Shown in pieces: positions 44,875-57,255 of a stretch of DNA of 64,000 bases; position 1 is the first letter of the stretch; every line of letters begins with the position of its first letter. The position numbers were made by a program, and so were the translations under genes. Origin of the DNA: Afipia sp. P52-10 (lineage in GTDB: Bacteria; Pseudomonadota; Alphaproteobacteria; Rhizobiales; Xanthobacteraceae); contig NZ_AZSJ01000007.1 in the NCBI RefSeq assembly GCF_000516555.1, forward strand, positions 681,376-745,375. Direction: 5' to 3'. The notes below the pieces were generated by a model, which saw nothing but the letters and a program-made list of their open reading frames with translations, searched no databases and was not told the DNA's origin.

Positions 44875-46083
44875 ATGGCGTTGATGCCGCTCGCCGACGC
44901 GATCAGGTCAGTGCTCGAAGGAGCAGCGGGTCTGCCGGAGGAATACCTCCCGCTGGAGGACGCAGCAGGCCGCGTGCTGTCACAGAACATCAAGGCGCTG
45001 CGCACGCAGCCGCCGGACGACATGTCGGCGATGGATGGCTATGCCGTGCGCGCCGTCGACGCCATTACAGGCGCGACATTGAACGTCATCGGGGAAGTCG
45101 CCGCAGGACGCCCTTTCGACCGCATCGTCAATCCGGGCGAAGCGGTGCGGATATTCACCGGCGGCGTCATCCCGCCGGGAGCCGACGCGGTGGTGATCCA
45201 AGAGGATACGGTCCGCGATGGCGCGACGGTCACGGTGAACGAAGCCGCGACGCCGGGCAAGCACATCCGCCGCGCCGGGATCGACTTCCGCACCGGCGAG
45301 GTCCTGCTGAAGGCCTCGCACCGATTGCGGGATCGCGATCTCGCACTTGCGGCGGCGATGAATCATCCGACCTTGCCCGTCCACCGCCGTCCGAAAGTCG
45401 CCCTGCTCGCCACCGGCGACGAACTGGTCATGCCTGGCACGGCGCCGGGCCCCGGCCAGATCGTCTATTCGAACGGCTATGCACTGCGGGCGCTGGCGCG
45501 TCACGAGGGCGCAGACGTGATCAATCTCGGTATCGCCCGCGACACGCTGCCTGAGACGACCGCAGCGATCCACCGCGCGATCGACGCAGGCGTCGATGTG
45601 CTCGTCACGACGGGCGGCGCCTCAGTCGGCGATCACGACCTTGTCCATACGGCGCTGAAGGCCGAAGGCGTGGACATGGCCTTCTGGAAGATCGCGATGC
45701 GGCCGGGCAAACCGATGATGCATGGCCGCCGCGGTTCCCTGCGCGTGCTCGGCCTGCCCGGCAATCCGGTCTCATCCTACGTGTGCGCCATCCTGTTCAT
45801 GGCGCCGCTGATCCGCGCCCTGTCGGGTCGCCAGGATGTCGCCTGGCCGATTAGCGAGGCCGCGCTCGGGCAGGACCTGCCCGCCAATGACCAGCGCGAG
45901 GACTATCTGCGGGCCTCGCTGGCGTGGCGTCCCGGTGGCGTGCCGATTGCGACGCCGGTGAACCATCAGGACAGCTCCCTGCTTGCGAATCTCACCCGCG
46001 CTGATGCACTCATCATCCGGCCGCCCCACGCCCCGGCGGCTCTCGCGGGCACCCCATGCCGGATTCTGCAGCTCCCGATCTAG
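44875..46083 (+). CDS. moeA: Molybdopterin molybdenumtransferase MoeA
   Basis: A 402-residue enzyme inserting molybdate into adenylylated molybdopterin. DDMSAMDGYAVRA is the MoeA N-terminal signature; IFTGGVIPPGADAVVIQED and the MogA-like core (LLATGDELVMPG, VTTGGASVGDHD, GLPGNPVSSYV) are present. Full length. It follows moaC directly. MoaA, MoaD and MoaE are not in the window, so the pathway is completed elsewhere. Confidence 0.96.
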   Translation: MALMPLADAIRSVLEGAAGLPEEYLPLEDAAGRVLSQNIKALRTQPPDDMSAMDGYAVRAVDAITGATLNVIGEVAAGRPFDRIVNPGEAVRIFTGGVIPPGADAVVIQEDTVRDGATVTVNEAATPGKHIRRAGIDFRTGEVLLKASHRLRDRDLALAAAMNHPTLPVHRRPKVALLATGDELVMPGTAPGPGQIVYSNGYALRALARHEGADVINLGIARDTLPETTAAIHRAIDAGVDVLVTTGGASVGDHDLVHTALKAEGVDMAFWKIAMRPGKPMMHGRRGSLRVLGLPGNPVSSYVCAILFMAPLIRALSGRQDVAWPISEAALGQDLPANDQREDYLRASLAWRPGGVPIATPVNHQDSSLLANLTRADALIIRPPHAPAALAGTPCRILQLPI

Positions 46084-46121
46084 GATTTTTCCAGACGTTG
46101 ACCGGAAATTAAGAGCTTGCG

Positions 46122-46136
46122 GAACACATATCGAAC
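46122..46136. promoter_or_regulatory. LexA (SOS) box upstream of lexA
   Basis: GAAC-ACATATC-GAAC is an exact match to the alphaproteobacterial LexA site, a direct repeat of GAAC (or GTTC) with a 7-base spacer. It lies about 130 bases before the lexA start and 40 bases after the moeA stop, as expected for autoregulation. Confidence 0.8.
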
Positions 46137-46147
46137 ATATAGTGTCT

Positions 46148-46162
46148 GTTCATGATTTGTTT
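46148..46162. promoter_or_regulatory. Second, imperfect LexA-box-like site upstream of lexA
   Basis: GTTC-ATGATTT-GTTT differs by one base from the GTTC-N7-GTTC consensus and lies 11 bases after the perfect box, in the opposite orientation. It could be a second, weaker LexA site. Confidence 0.45.
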
Positions 46163-46265
46163 CTAGGCCTTGTCTCAGGCTGGAACGGGAAACGATCGAA
46201 ACCGGGTTGGCCCACGTTCGCGCACAGCCGGATTGGGCCGACATCATTTCGGGGGACTGGTCGAG

Positions 46266-46970
46266 ATGCTTACGCGCAAGCAGTATGAACTTTTGCGGTT
46301 CATCAATGAACGGTTGAAGGAAGCAGGCGTGCCGCCCTCCTTCGACGAAATGAAGGACGCGCTGGACCTGCGCTCCAAATCCGGCATCCACCGGTTGATC
46401 ACGGCGCTCGAGGAACGTGGGTTCATCCGCCGCCTGCCAAACCGGGCTCGTGCCATTGAGGTCATCAAGCTGCCGGAACAGTCTGCAGGCGGTTTCGTCG
46501 GGAATGGCCGGCGCGGTTTCACCCCCAACGTCATCGAGGGCAACCTGGGCAAGGTGGTCCGCACGGCCTCCGAGGACGACGGCGGGCGCCCTGTCGCCAT
46601 TCCGGTGATGGGACGGATTGCCGCCGGTACGCCGATTGAGGCCCTGCAGACCCGCAGCCACACGATCAACGTGCCGCCAGAGATGCTCGGCTCGGGCGAT
46701 CACTACGCCTTGGAGGTGCGTGGCGACTCGATGGTCGAAGCTGGGATTCTCGACGGCGACGTCGCCATGATCCAACGCACTGATGCCGCCGACACCGGCG
46801 ATATCGTCGTCGCCTTGATCGACGAGGAAGAGGCCACGCTGAAGCGCTTCCGGCGTCGCGGCGCCTCGATCGCGCTCGAGCCGGCCAATGCCGCCTACGA
46901 GGTGCGCATCCTGCCGCCCAACCGTGTGCGGATCCAAGGCAAGCTGGTCAGCCTGTTCCGCCGTTACTGA
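46266..46970 (+). CDS. lexA: LexA repressor (SOS regulator)
   Basis: A 234-residue repressor-protease. The start at 46266 ([17 protein letters not shown]) is the standard one; an upstream in-frame extension would run through the SOS boxes. The N-terminal winged helix (about 1-65) binds DNA. The self-cleavage bond is Ala120-Gly121 in MGRIAAGTP, the nucleophile Ser155 in RGDSMVEAG and the general base Lys193 in EATLKRF. RecA filament on single-stranded DNA triggers cleavage. Its end overlaps that of comEC by 7 bases, convergently. Confidence 0.97.
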   Translation: MLTRKQYELLRFINERLKEAGVPPSFDEMKDALDLRSKSGIHRLITALEERGFIRRLPNRARAIEVIKLPEQSAGGFVGNGRRGFTPNVIEGNLGKVVRTASEDDGGRPVAIPVMGRIAAGTPIEALQTRSHTINVPPEMLGSGDHYALEVRGDSMVEAGILDGDVAMIQRTDAADTGDIVVALIDEEEATLKRFRRRGASIALEPANAAYEVRILPPNRVRIQGKLVSLFRRY

Positions 46971-49285
46971 TCCTCAGGGGGCAACGCATCCGGCGAGGGC
47001 GTTGCATCGACCGGACGTGGCGCTTCGCTTGCTGGCGACGTTCTGTTTGCCGATAAGGGAGCCTCAGCTTCGCTGGTAAGAACAGTGGTTTGCGCTTCCT
47101 GACGCGCCCATGGCCGGTCGCTGCCGGCCGGCCTGACGACCTCGACGGCGAAGTCTCCGGCGCGGGCATAAAGCGCGACGCTGCCCTCACGCTCCAGACG
47201 CTCGCGATCGAACACCATCGTCTGGCACGCCTTCGGCGGCTGACGGGCCGTGACGATCACTGCCGCCTTTTCGCAATCGTCCGCGAAACCGTCCGAACGC
47301 ATCGTCAGCGCAACTTTGCGCCCATCCGCCAACTGCGCGACGCAGCCCGCCGCATCGCAGCCGATGCCGTCTGTCAGCGTGCCGTCATCCGGCGCCCGTC
47401 TGTCGGCATCAGCCGCCAGCCACTCGCGCACCGCAAATGCGTCTCTCTTCGTTTGCATCAGCCGCATGCGGCCATCGGCGGCGCGAACCGCCACGCTTTG
47501 TCCGTCAGCGGAGATCAGAATATCTGGCTGCTGGGCCACCCCCACGATGGACGCCGCAATCAGCATGAGAGCGGCCCCCGCCCAACGAAGCTGCGTCTTC
47601 AACAGAGCCATGGCGACGAGCCCGGCAGTCGCCAATAGCAACGCGCCCATCCCGAACGCGGGAACGCGCCCGACCGATCCGGGCAACGCCGTTACCCACT
47701 GCGCGACCGCGACCATCCAGCGGATACCCCAGCCCATCATCGTCCAGAAGATGCCGTCGAACCCGAACGGAATCGCCAGCAGTCCGAGCAACCCTGCCGG
47801 CATGACAAATCCCGACACGATCGGCATCGCCGCCAGATTGGCCAGCACGCCATAGGGGGTCGCCCGGTGGAAATGGAATGCCGCGTAGGGCATCGTCGCC
47901 AGGCCCGCGACCAGCGAGGCCAGCAGCAGGATCACGATCTCACGGCCGCCCCACAACACCCAGCGCGGGACCGCCATGTCGTCGGAGACGGAGAACAGCG
48001 GCTGTTCGCGATCCATCAGCGCGACAAGTCCGAGCGTTGCGGCAAACGACATCTGAAAGCTCGGATGCACCAGGGCCTCCGGCGCGATCAGCATCACCAC
48101 GAGCGCAGCGACAGCCAGCGTCCGGAAGGTCACGGCGCGGCGATCGACCATCACCGCGAGCAGCACGATGGCCGTCATCAGGAACGAGCGTTGCGTCGCC
48201 ACCTCCGCCCCCGATAGCAACAGGTAGAAGGCCGCAGCAACGAGGGCCACAGCCGCTGCCCATTTCTTGATCGGAAAACCCACCGTCAGCGAGGGAAACA
48301 GCGCCAGCAGCCCGCGGACGGCAAAGAAAACCGCACCTGCGACGATCGCCATATGATAGCCGGAAATCGACAGCACGTGGCCAAGCCCGGATACGAACAT
48401 CGCCTCGTTGACGGGCGTGGAGATCGCATCGCGCTTGCCGGTCAAGAGCGCCGTCGCGATCGCGCGCACGTCGCCCGAAAGGGACTGGCGAATGCGCGCA
48501 TCGATCGCATCGCGCATGCTGCTGATAGCCGCCGCATAGCGCAGCCCCCAGCCACCCTCTTCGGGCTTCGCGAGCGGCTTGATCGCGCCCAGCACGAATC
48601 CCGATGCGCCGATCCGCTGAAAGTAGATGTCGCGGGCGAAGTCGTAACCGCCGGGGCGCAGCGCCGTGAACGGCGGCGACAGTCGCGCCTTCAGTTCAAC
48701 GTAACTGCCGACCACCGGCGCGGTGCCTTTCTTGACCGAAAGCCTGACCCGCTCCGGCGTGACCGCAAGATCGCTCGAGCGCGCGGGCTCGAACCGATCC
48801 ACACGCAGCACGAAGCGATCGCTCCGCTCGCGCTCTTCGCGCACCTCGACGAAACCGCTCATCGTTACTGCGAAGACCGGTTTGGCGAGCACCGGATGCG
48901 CAATCCGTATGGTCTTCAGGCTCGCAGTGGCAAACCCCGTGGCCGCTGCCGCAATCAGCGCGAGGACCGGAAACCAACCGGTGCGACGCAGCCCGAATGC
49001 GGTCGCTACAAGCGCTGCAGCCACCGACGCGACGATCCAGGCGATCGGCTCCCGCGCCGCTCCGAAATAGGCAGCGACGCCCGCACCGAACGCGATGGCG
49101 ATCCATGGAAGAAGCTGCATGCGGGCGCGCTCGGCAGCGAGCTGCCGCCGAATCCACGCGGCAAAGCGGTCCAAACCGCCCATCGCAGCAGCAAACCAGG
49201 GAAGCTCACGCCAGCCCCACGCCCATGCCGTGGCGTTCGGACGCCAGACCCAAGCCCTGCTTTGCCCTCTGCCCCGCTCGACCAC
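46964..49285 (-). CDS. comEC: ComEC/Rec2 family competence protein
   Basis: A 773-residue polytopic membrane protein. A DUF4131-type N-terminal region (about 60-230) comes before the Competence domain with many helices ([40 protein letters not shown]); the C-terminal beta-lactamase-like part is short and lacks an obvious metal-binding HxHxDH motif. ComEC forms the inner-membrane DNA channel in competent bacteria, but many alphaproteobacteria carry it without known competence. The start is uncertain: GTG at 49285 gives the longest form, ATG at 49183 ([13 protein letters not shown]) is an alternative. Confidence 0.9.
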   Translation of the reverse strand: MVERGRGQSRAWVWRPNATAWAWGWRELPWFAAAMGGLDRFAAWIRRQLAAERARMQLLPWIAIAFGAGVAAYFGAAREPIAWIVASVAAALVATAFGLRRTGWFPVLALIAAAATGFATASLKTIRIAHPVLAKPVFAVTMSGFVEVREERERSDRFVLRVDRFEPARSSDLAVTPERVRLSVKKGTAPVVGSYVELKARLSPPFTALRPGGYDFARDIYFQRIGASGFVLGAIKPLAKPEEGGWGLRYAAAISSMRDAIDARIRQSLSGDVRAIATALLTGKRDAISTPVNEAMFVSGLGHVLSISGYHMAIVAGAVFFAVRGLLALFPSLTVGFPIKKWAAAVALVAAAFYLLLSGAEVATQRSFLMTAIVLLAVMVDRRAVTFRTLAVAALVVMLIAPEALVHPSFQMSFAATLGLVALMDREQPLFSVSDDMAVPRWVLWGGREIVILLLASLVAGLATMPYAAFHFHRATPYGVLANLAAMPIVSGFVMPAGLLGLLAIPFGFDGIFWTMMGWGIRWMVAVAQWVTALPGSVGRVPAFGMGALLLATAGLVAMALLKTQLRWAGAALMLIAASIVGVAQQPDILISADGQSVAVRAADGRMRLMQTKRDAFAVREWLAADADRRAPDDGTLTDGIGCDAAGCVAQLADGRKVALTMRSDGFADDCEKAAVIVTARQPPKACQTMVFDRERLEREGSVALYARAGDFAVEVVRPAGSDRPWARQEAQTTVLTSEAEAPLSANRTSPASEAPRPVDATPSPDALPPEDQ

Positions 49286-49338
49286 GCAAAACTCCCGTCA
49301 CGTCCCGTGACTGGCAGCACTGTAGCAAGCCGGCGGCC

Positions 49339-51033
<1,695 letters not shown>

Positions 51034-51335
51034 CAAGTCTATTCCAGGTTCGCCACGAGGGCTCGAAAACGAAGGTCTATCTGCCAAATCCGCCCGCCGG
51101 AGCCAAGCCCTGCCGCCGCAACGAAAGCTTTTGTTATACACCGGTCCGCGCTATTGAGTGCGGCGATCCGGGGCGCCCCCACTGCAAAACGTGCCGGACA
51201 TGCGTACAAGCCGAAATTGTGCCGGAAATGTCTGTTTCCGGTGACTGACAGACCCGATGCAAACTCCCGCCACGCGATCGTGGCGCGTTTCGCCCGGAAT
51301 ACGACCCACCCCTCAGCAGCCACCTTCCGCCCAAT
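51034..51335. other. Divergent glnS-gltX intergenic region with two hairpins
   Basis: 302 bases with no gene. It holds two inverted repeats: CCGGAAA-TGTCTG-TTTCCGG at 51222-51241 and CGCCACG-CGAT-CGTGGCG at 51268-51285, the second followed by CGTTT. A short direct repeat, GTGCCGGACATG and GTGCCGGAAATG, occurs at about 51192-51203 and 51220-51231. Both hairpins are 50-115 bases before the gltX start and would lie in its leader or promoter. Confidence 0.55.
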
Positions 51336-52763
51336 ATGACCAAACCCATCGTCACGCGCTTTGCTCCCTCGCCCACCGGCTTCCTGCATATCGGCGGAGC
51401 GCGCACCGCGCTGTTCAATTGGCTGTATGCGCGCGGGCGCGGCGGAAAGATGCTGCTGCGGATCGAGGACACCGATCGCGAGCGCTCCACCAAGGAGGCG
51501 ATCGACGCCATCCTCGACGGTCTGAGGTGGCTGGAACTCGATTGGGACGGCGACGTCGTCTACCAGTATGCGCGAGCCGAACGTCATCGCGAGGCCGTCG
51601 CGCAGTTGCTCGCGGCCGGCAATGCTTATCGCTGCTACGCGTCGCCCGCCGAACTCGACGAGATGCGCCAGAAGGCGCGCGCCGAGGGACGGACCCGCCT
51701 TTACGACGGGCGCTGGCGGGATCGCGATCCGGCCGAAGCACCCGCCGGGGTCAAGCCCGTCATCCGTCTCAAGGCTCCGCTGACCGGCGAGACCGTGATC
51801 GAGGATGAGGTGCAGGGCCGCGTGGTCTGGCAGAACGAGAACCTGGACGATTTCGTGCTGCTGCGCTCGGACGGCAATCCGACCTATATGCTATCCGTGG
51901 TGGTTGACGACCACGACATGGGCGTCACGCACATCATCCGCGGCGACGACCACCTGACCAACGGCGCACGGCAGAAGCAGATCTACGAAGCGCTCGGCTG
52001 GGAGGTCCCGGCCATGGCTCACATTCCGTTGATCCACGGGCCGGACGGTTCGAAACTATCCAAACGGCACGGCGCACTCGGCGTCGATGCCTATCGTGCC
52101 ATGGGCTATCTGCCGGTCGCCCTGCGCAACTATCTTGCCCGCCTCGGCTGGAGTCACGGCGACCAGGAAATCTTCTCGACCCAGGAGCTGATCGACGCCT
52201 TCGATCTTCCCGCCGTCGGCCGCTCCGCCGCACGGTTCGATTTCGCCAAGCTCGAAAGCCTGAACGGCCACTACATCCGCAATGCCGATAACCACGATCT
52301 CGTGAAGGCGTTCGAGAATGTGCTGCCGTTCGCGCCGAACGGTTCCGACATTCAGAACAAGCTCAACCAATTCACGCGCTCGCAGCTGCTGCAGGCCATG
52401 CCCGGCCTGAAGGAGCGCGCCAAGACACTGCTCGATCTGATTGACGGCGCCGCTTTCATCTTTGCCGCACGCCCGATCGCCATGGACGGCAAAGCAGCCG
52501 CCCTGCTGACCGACGAGATGCGCAAACTGATCGGCACGCTGAAAGGCATTCTGGCCGGCGTATCGCCGTGGAACGCCGAAACCACCGAAAGCGCGATCCG
52601 CACCTACGCCGAACAAAGTTCCCTGAAACTCGGCGCCATCGCGCAGCCACTGCGTATCGCGCTCACGGGACGCACCACCTCGCCGGGCATTTTCGATGTC
52701 CTGACCGTGCTCGGCAAGGAGGAATGCCTGGCCCGGCTGGGGGATTTGTCGCCGAAATCGTGA
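51336..52763 (+). CDS. gltX: Glutamate--tRNA ligase
   Basis: A 475-residue class I synthetase charging tRNA-Glu. [20 protein letters not shown] carries the HIGH motif (HIGG), [14 protein letters not shown] is the GluRS signature, and [13 protein letters not shown] is the KMSKS motif. The C-terminal anticodon-binding domain is complete. It is the classical position before gltA. Whether it also charges tRNA-Gln cannot be read, but a dedicated GlnRS is encoded next to it. Confidence 0.97.
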   Translation: MTKPIVTRFAPSPTGFLHIGGARTALFNWLYARGRGGKMLLRIEDTDRERSTKEAIDAILDGLRWLELDWDGDVVYQYARAERHREAVAQLLAAGNAYRCYASPAELDEMRQKARAEGRTRLYDGRWRDRDPAEAPAGVKPVIRLKAPLTGETVIEDEVQGRVVWQNENLDDFVLLRSDGNPTYMLSVVVDDHDMGVTHIIRGDDHLTNGARQKQIYEALGWEVPAMAHIPLIHGPDGSKLSKRHGALGVDAYRAMGYLPVALRNYLARLGWSHGDQEIFSTQELIDAFDLPAVGRSAARFDFAKLESLNGHYIRNADNHDLVKAFENVLPFAPNGSDIQNKLNQFTRSQLLQAMPGLKERAKTLLDLIDGAAFIFAARPIAMDGKAAALLTDEMRKLIGTLKGILAGVSPWNAETTESAIRTYAEQSSLKLGAIAQPLRIALTGRTTSPGIFDVLTVLGKEECLARLGDLSPKS

Positions 52764-52910
52764 CGCCAAAAGCGCCACTTCCAGCCATCTTGCGATGCAA
52801 ACAGCAATGGGCTACGCAGGGCAACGGAGCCCTTCCCGCGGCCCCGGTCGCACGCTCAAAAACGACCTTCAAGCCGCGCCCAGCCACCGCAACGATCCGG
52901 GGAATACGCC

Positions 52911-54215
52911 ATGGACGCATCAAATAAAAGCAAAACCGCCACGCTGACGGTCGGCAACAAGAATTACGATTTCCCGGTCAAAAGCGGCACCGTCGGTCCG
53001 GACGTGATCGATATCTCCTCGCTGTACAATCAGGCCGGCGTGTTCACCTACGACCCCGGCTTCATGGCCACCGCCAGCTGCGAGTCGAAGATCACCTACA
53101 TCGACGGCGACGCCGGCATCCTGCGCTATCGCGGCTACCCGATCGAGCAGATCGCCGAGGGCGGCGACTTCCTCGAAACCTGCTACCTCCTGCTCTACGG
53201 AGAGCTGCCGACCAAGGCGCAGAAGGAGGATTTCGATCGCCGCGTCACCATGCACACCATGGTTCACGAGCAGATGGCCCGCTTCTTCCAGGGCTTCCGC
53301 CGCGACGCGCATCCGATGGCCGTGATGGTCGCATCAGTTGGTGCGCTCGCCGCCTTCTATCACGACTCCACCGACATCAATGATCCGCATCAGCGCATGG
53401 TCGCCTCGATGCGCATGATCGCCAAGGTGCCGACGCTGGCAGCGATGGCCTACAAGTACACGATCGGCCAGCCGTTCATGTATCCGAAGAACTCGCTCGA
53501 TTACGCCTCGAACTTCATGCACATGTGCTTCGCGGTGCCGTGCGAGGAGTACAAGGTCAATCCGGTGCTGGCGCGCGCGCTCGACCGCATCTTCATCCTG
53601 CATGCCGACCATGAGCAGAACGCCTCCACCTCGACGGTGCGCGGCGCCGGTTCGTCAGGCGCCAACCCGTTCGCCTGTATCGCGGCAGGCATCGCCTGCC
53701 TGTGGGGTCCTGCGCATGGCGGCGCCAATGAGGCCGCGCTGCAGATGCTCTCGGAAATCGGATCGGTCGACAATATCCCTGAGTTCATCAAGGAAGTGAA
53801 GGACAAGAACAGCCGCGTGAAGCTGATGGGCTTCGGCCATCGGGTCTACAAGAACTACGATCCGCGCGCCAAGCTGATGCAGAAGACCTGCCACGAGGTG
53901 CTGAAGGAAACCGGTCACCAGAACGATCCGGTGCTGAAGGTCGCGATGGAGCTCGAGAAGATCGCGCTCAGCGACGAGTACTTCATCTCCCGCAAGCTCT
54001 ATCCGAACGTCGACTTCTACTCGGGCATCACGCTGAAGGCCCTCGGCTTCCCCACCTCGATGTTCACCGTGCTGTTCGCAGTCGCCCGCACCGTCGGCTG
54101 GATCAGCCAGTGGAGCGAGATGATCAACGAGCCGAATTACAAGATCGCCCGTCCGCGCCAGCTCTATACCGGCCAGGCCGAACGTCAGTACGTCCAGCTC
54201 GACAAGCGCAAGTAA
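52911..54215 (+). CDS. gltA: Citrate synthase
   Basis: A 434-residue type II (hexameric, Gram-negative) citrate synthase condensing acetyl-CoA and oxaloacetate. The N-terminal beta domain ([20 protein letters not shown]) is present; catalytic His residues lie in [20 protein letters not shown] and [18 protein letters not shown], and the catalytic Asp in [22 protein letters not shown] is a reasonable ribosome site. It lies 147 bases after gltX and is closed by a strong terminator. It consumes the acetyl-CoA made by the PDH complex encoded earlier. Confidence 0.98.
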   Translation: MDASNKSKTATLTVGNKNYDFPVKSGTVGPDVIDISSLYNQAGVFTYDPGFMATASCESKITYIDGDAGILRYRGYPIEQIAEGGDFLETCYLLLYGELPTKAQKEDFDRRVTMHTMVHEQMARFFQGFRRDAHPMAVMVASVGALAAFYHDSTDINDPHQRMVASMRMIAKVPTLAAMAYKYTIGQPFMYPKNSLDYASNFMHMCFAVPCEEYKVNPVLARALDRIFILHADHEQNASTSTVRGAGSSGANPFACIAAGIACLWGPAHGGANEAALQMLSEIGSVDNIPEFIKEVKDKNSRVKLMGFGHRVYKNYDPRAKLMQKTCHEVLKETGHQNDPVLKVAMELEKIALSDEYFISRKLYPNVDFYSGITLKALGFPTSMFTVLFAVARTVGWISQWSEMINEPNYKIARPRQLYTGQAERQYVQLDKRK

Positions 54216-54240
54216 GCTTCGGGCGGATTCTTGATACGAA

Positions 54241-54279
54241 ACAGCCGGTGCGATCCCCGCATCGGCTGTTTTTCTTTTC
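54241..54279 (+). terminator. Intrinsic terminator downstream of gltA
   Basis: ACAGCCGGTGCG pairs with CGCATCGGCTGT (one G-U pair) over a 5-base loop and is followed by TTTTTCTTTT. It lies 25 bases past the gltA stop, before the convergent lpxB end at 54294. Confidence 0.88.
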
Positions 54280-54293
54280 CGCAACTGGCGATA

Positions 54294-55451
54294 TCAGGAC
54301 GGCTTGCGCAACGTCCGCAGTATGATATCGGCGGCCCGTTGGCTCGGCGTTCGCGCGCCGGTCGACATGATCTCGTCCAGTCTGGCGAAAGCGTCCACCT
54401 GCTGCTGTCGCGCAGGGCCATCTTCCAAGAGGGCGCGCAGCGCAGGCGCAAGCTGCTCGGACGTACAGGCCTCCTGCAGAAACTCGGGCACGACATTCTC
54501 GCCGATCACGAGGTTGGCCAGGATGACCGACGATACGCGAATGAGTCGCCGTGCGACGAAGGCCTCGAACGCCGAGCCCTTGTAAGCGGTCACCATCGGC
54601 ACGCCCGACAGCGCCAGTTCAAGCGTCACCGTCCCCGACTTCGCCAGCGCCGCCCGCGCGGAACGAAAGACTGCGCGGCGTTCGTCATCGCCGACGACGA
54701 TACGCGGCTGCACCGGCCAATCGCGGCTCAGTTCGCCAATCAGGTCGGTCAAGTGCGGCAACGCCGCAATCACTGGCTCGAACGACACGCCATGGTCGCG
54801 CAATCGCGCCAGCGTCTCACCGAATGGCTGCATGTGATGGCGGATTTCGATCCGGCGGCTGCCCGGCAACACCACCAGCAGATTGCCGGCCTCTCGCCGG
54901 CTCTGCTCGGCAGCATTCGGCCGCAACACCCCAAGCTGCTCCAGCAGCGGATGGCCAACGTAGCTGCAAGGCGGTCCACCGAGCTTGCGATGCACCTCCG
55001 GTTCGAACGGCAGCAGCGCCAGCAAATGATCGACGTAAGGACGCATTCTCCGCGCGCGCCCCGGACGCCAGGCCCACACCGTGGGCGAGACATAATCGAC
55101 GATCGGAATGTGCGGCGCCCGGGCGCGCACCCGTTTGGCGACCCGCTGGGTGAAGTCCGGGCTGTCGATGATCACGAGCACGTCGGGATCGGCGGCGATG
55201 ACACGATCGGCGGTTTCGCGAATGTGCCGCAGGATCGCCGGCAACCGGCGGGGGATGGCTACAAGCCCCATGATCGACAGTTCGTCGATCGGAAATGGAC
55301 TCGTCAGTCCCTCTTCAGCCATCGTACCGCCGCCGACGCCCGAAAAGACAACTTCCCCCCCGAGCGATGCGCGCAACGCGCGCATCAGGCTGGAGCCGAG
55401 CCGATCGCCGGACTCCTCGGCCGCAATCAGGAAAATCCGTGGCGCGCTCAC
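54294..55451 (-). CDS. lpxB: Lipid-A-disaccharide synthase
   Basis: A 385-residue GT-B glycosyltransferase joining UDP-2,3-diacylglucosamine and lipid X to form the lipid A disaccharide at the inner membrane. FLIAAEESGDRLGSSLMRAL is the N-terminal signature, ERTADRVI-type helices follow, and YVSPTVWAWRPGRARRMRPY and LLVVLPGSRRIEIRHHMQPF are typical LpxB blocks. Its ATG overlaps the lpxI stop (55448-55451), so the two are coupled. It ends the lpxD-fabZ-lpxA-lpxI-lpxB series. Confidence 0.97.
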   Translation of the reverse strand: MSAPRIFLIAAEESGDRLGSSLMRALRASLGGEVVFSGVGGGTMAEEGLTSPFPIDELSIMGLVAIPRRLPAILRHIRETADRVIAADPDVLVIIDSPDFTQRVAKRVRARAPHIPIVDYVSPTVWAWRPGRARRMRPYVDHLLALLPFEPEVHRKLGGPPCSYVGHPLLEQLGVLRPNAAEQSRREAGNLLVVLPGSRRIEIRHHMQPFGETLARLRDHGVSFEPVIAALPHLTDLIGELSRDWPVQPRIVVGDDERRAVFRSARAALAKSGTVTLELALSGVPMVTAYKGSAFEAFVARRLIRVSSVILANLVIGENVVPEFLQEACTSEQLAPALRALLEDGPARQQQVDAFARLDEIMSTGARTPSQRAADIILRTLRKPS

Positions 55452-56308
55452 GCCGGCAGCCCGGTCACGAACAAGCCGGCGTTGTCGGCCTCGCGCACGA
55501 CCACATCGGGTTCAGCGATCAGCGTCTGGCCAGCTATGATCGCGATGCCGGCGAGCCCGGCCACCGTGGCGCCGGTGACCGTCTTCGGACCGAAGGTCGG
55601 CAGGTCGTAACGCAGGTCCTGCGTCGTCTTCGGCGCCTTGACCAGCACGCCTCGCCCTGCCTTGACGCGAATGCGTCCGTCGGCGCGCAGTTGAACCACC
55701 CGCGCCAGCATTGCATCGGTCCCCTCGATCCCTTCGACGGCGACGACATGGCGGTCGATCACCACCACCGCCTGTCCGATGTCGAACGGGCTCAACGCCT
55801 GCAGCGCGGCCAGACCAACCTCGATGTCCGCTTGCGCGCCATCATCCGGTGCCGTGCGCGTCAGCAAACCGGCGGGCATCAGCAGATCAGGCGCAACGTC
55901 CTTGACGCCAAGCATTCGGAAACCGCGCGTTTCGAGGATCTGCCCAATGCGCGTCAGCAAGTGGTTGTCGCCACCACGGAAGGCGGCGACAATGCGTGGC
56001 ACCACCCGCACGGTTTCGAAATCGAGCCTGATCTCAGACAGCGACGGTCGCACCAGCCCACCGATGAAGACGATGTTCCGGCATTGCTCGGCCTGCAGCA
56101 AACGAGTCAGCCGCCCGAGTTGCCCCAAAGCTACCCAATGGTGCCGATAGTGCGCCAACCGCTCGGGATCGCAAAAGCCGCGGATGCCCAGCATCACCGG
56201 CTCGGCGCCGCGGGCCAGAAGCGAATCCGCAACCGCGAAGGGGAGCGTACCGCTTCCCGAAATGATGCCGATGGTCTCGGAGCCCGCCGCATCCGGCATG
56301 AGACTCAA
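55448..56308 (-). CDS. lpxI: UDP-2,3-diacylglucosamine pyrophosphatase LpxI
   Basis: A 286-residue protein of the former DUF1009 family. IGIISGSGTLPFAVADSL and FIGGLVRPSLSEIRLDFETV open the N-terminal domain; GIEGTDAMLARVVQLRADG and RYDLPTFGPKTVTGATVAGL are in the C-terminal LpxI domain. LpxI hydrolyses UDP-2,3-diacylglucosamine to lipid X, replacing the unrelated LpxH of enterobacteria. It sits exactly between lpxA and lpxB and overlaps both by 4 bases. The substrate follows from family and place. Confidence 0.95.
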   Translation of the reverse strand: MSLMPDAAGSETIGIISGSGTLPFAVADSLLARGAEPVMLGIRGFCDPERLAHYRHHWVALGQLGRLTRLLQAEQCRNIVFIGGLVRPSLSEIRLDFETVRVVPRIVAAFRGGDNHLLTRIGQILETRGFRMLGVKDVAPDLLMPAGLLTRTAPDDGAQADIEVGLAALQALSPFDIGQAVVVIDRHVVAVEGIEGTDAMLARVVQLRADGRIRVKAGRGVLVKAPKTTQDLRYDLPTFGPKTVTGATVAGLAGIAIIAGQTLIAEPDVVVREADNAGLFVTGLPA

Positions 56309-57117
56309 GCCTCTTGTGTGCCGTTGCTCGAGCGATCCGGCATGACGATCGGACGCTTGTCTCCGGACGATACGAAATCGAGAATTTCCGCGACGGCCGG
56401 ATCCTCGGCTCGTTCCTCCGCCAGTGCTTTGACTCGATCGGCAAACTGCCCCGGACCAAAGAAGAGCCGTTGGTAGAAACTTCGGACCTTGTGCAACCGC
56501 TCGCGGGTAAATTTGCGCCGTCGCATGCCGACAACGTTCAAGCCCTCGAGCTTGGCGTGTTGTCCCGTCGCGAATCCGAATGGGATGACGTCGCCACGCA
56601 CGCCACTGACGCCGCCGATCATGGCCTGCGAGCCGATCCGTGCGAATTGATGCACAGCGCTCAGCCCGCCGATGTAGACGGAATTGCCAACGACACAGTG
56701 ACCGCCAAGGGTCGCCGAGTTGGCAAAGATCGCATCGTCGCCAACCAGGCAGTCGTGTCCGACATGGCTATACGCCATGAAGAAGCCGCGGTTTCCGACC
56801 CGCGTCAGTCCACCACCTTTGACGGTGCCGACGTTCATCGTCACCGACTCGCGGATGACGCAGTTGCCGCCGATCTCCAACCGCGTCGGCTCGTTGCGGT
56901 AACCAAGATCCTGCGGCGGCGTGCCCAGCGAGGCAAAGGGGAAGATCGTGCATCCCGCGCCAATCGTCGTATGTCCGGCGATGTTGACATGCGACACGAG
57001 TCGACAGCCGCTGCCAATCGTTACGTTGCCGCCGATCGTACAGAACGGGCCGATCTCGACATCAGGCGCGACAACCGCGCCGTCCTCGATCCTCGCGCTC
57101 GGATCAATCTTTGCCAT
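56305..57117 (-). CDS. lpxA: Acyl-ACP--UDP-N-acetylglucosamine O-acyltransferase
   Basis: A 270-residue left-handed beta-helix acyltransferase that starts lipid A synthesis. Hexapeptide repeats run from about residue 5 to 190 (IDPSARIEDGAVVAPDVEIG), and the catalytic His lies in the AYSHVGHDCLVGDDAIFANS block. The C-terminal helical domain follows FTRERLHKVRSFYQRLFFG. It overlaps lpxI by 4 bases and follows fabZ by 138 bases. Acyl-chain length preference is not readable. Confidence 0.97.
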   Translation of the reverse strand: MAKIDPSARIEDGAVVAPDVEIGPFCTIGGNVTIGSGCRLVSHVNIAGHTTIGAGCTIFPFASLGTPPQDLGYRNEPTRLEIGGNCVIRESVTMNVGTVKGGGLTRVGNRGFFMAYSHVGHDCLVGDDAIFANSATLGGHCVVGNSVYIGGLSAVHQFARIGSQAMIGGVSGVRGDVIPFGFATGQHAKLEGLNVVGMRRRKFTRERLHKVRSFYQRLFFGPGQFADRVKALAEERAEDPAVAEILDFVSSGDKRPIVMPDRSSNGTQEA

Positions 57118-57255
57118 CTCTCTCCGTCACCCCGAAGTCTAACGATGTGCCATGCCGCCGCCGAGGATTGCCGCAGTCATGTCATTTACGAAGGTTCGGC
57201 CGACGGTTGTGGTCATGAATTGTTACGGTTGATGACCGGCACCGGGCTGACGATG

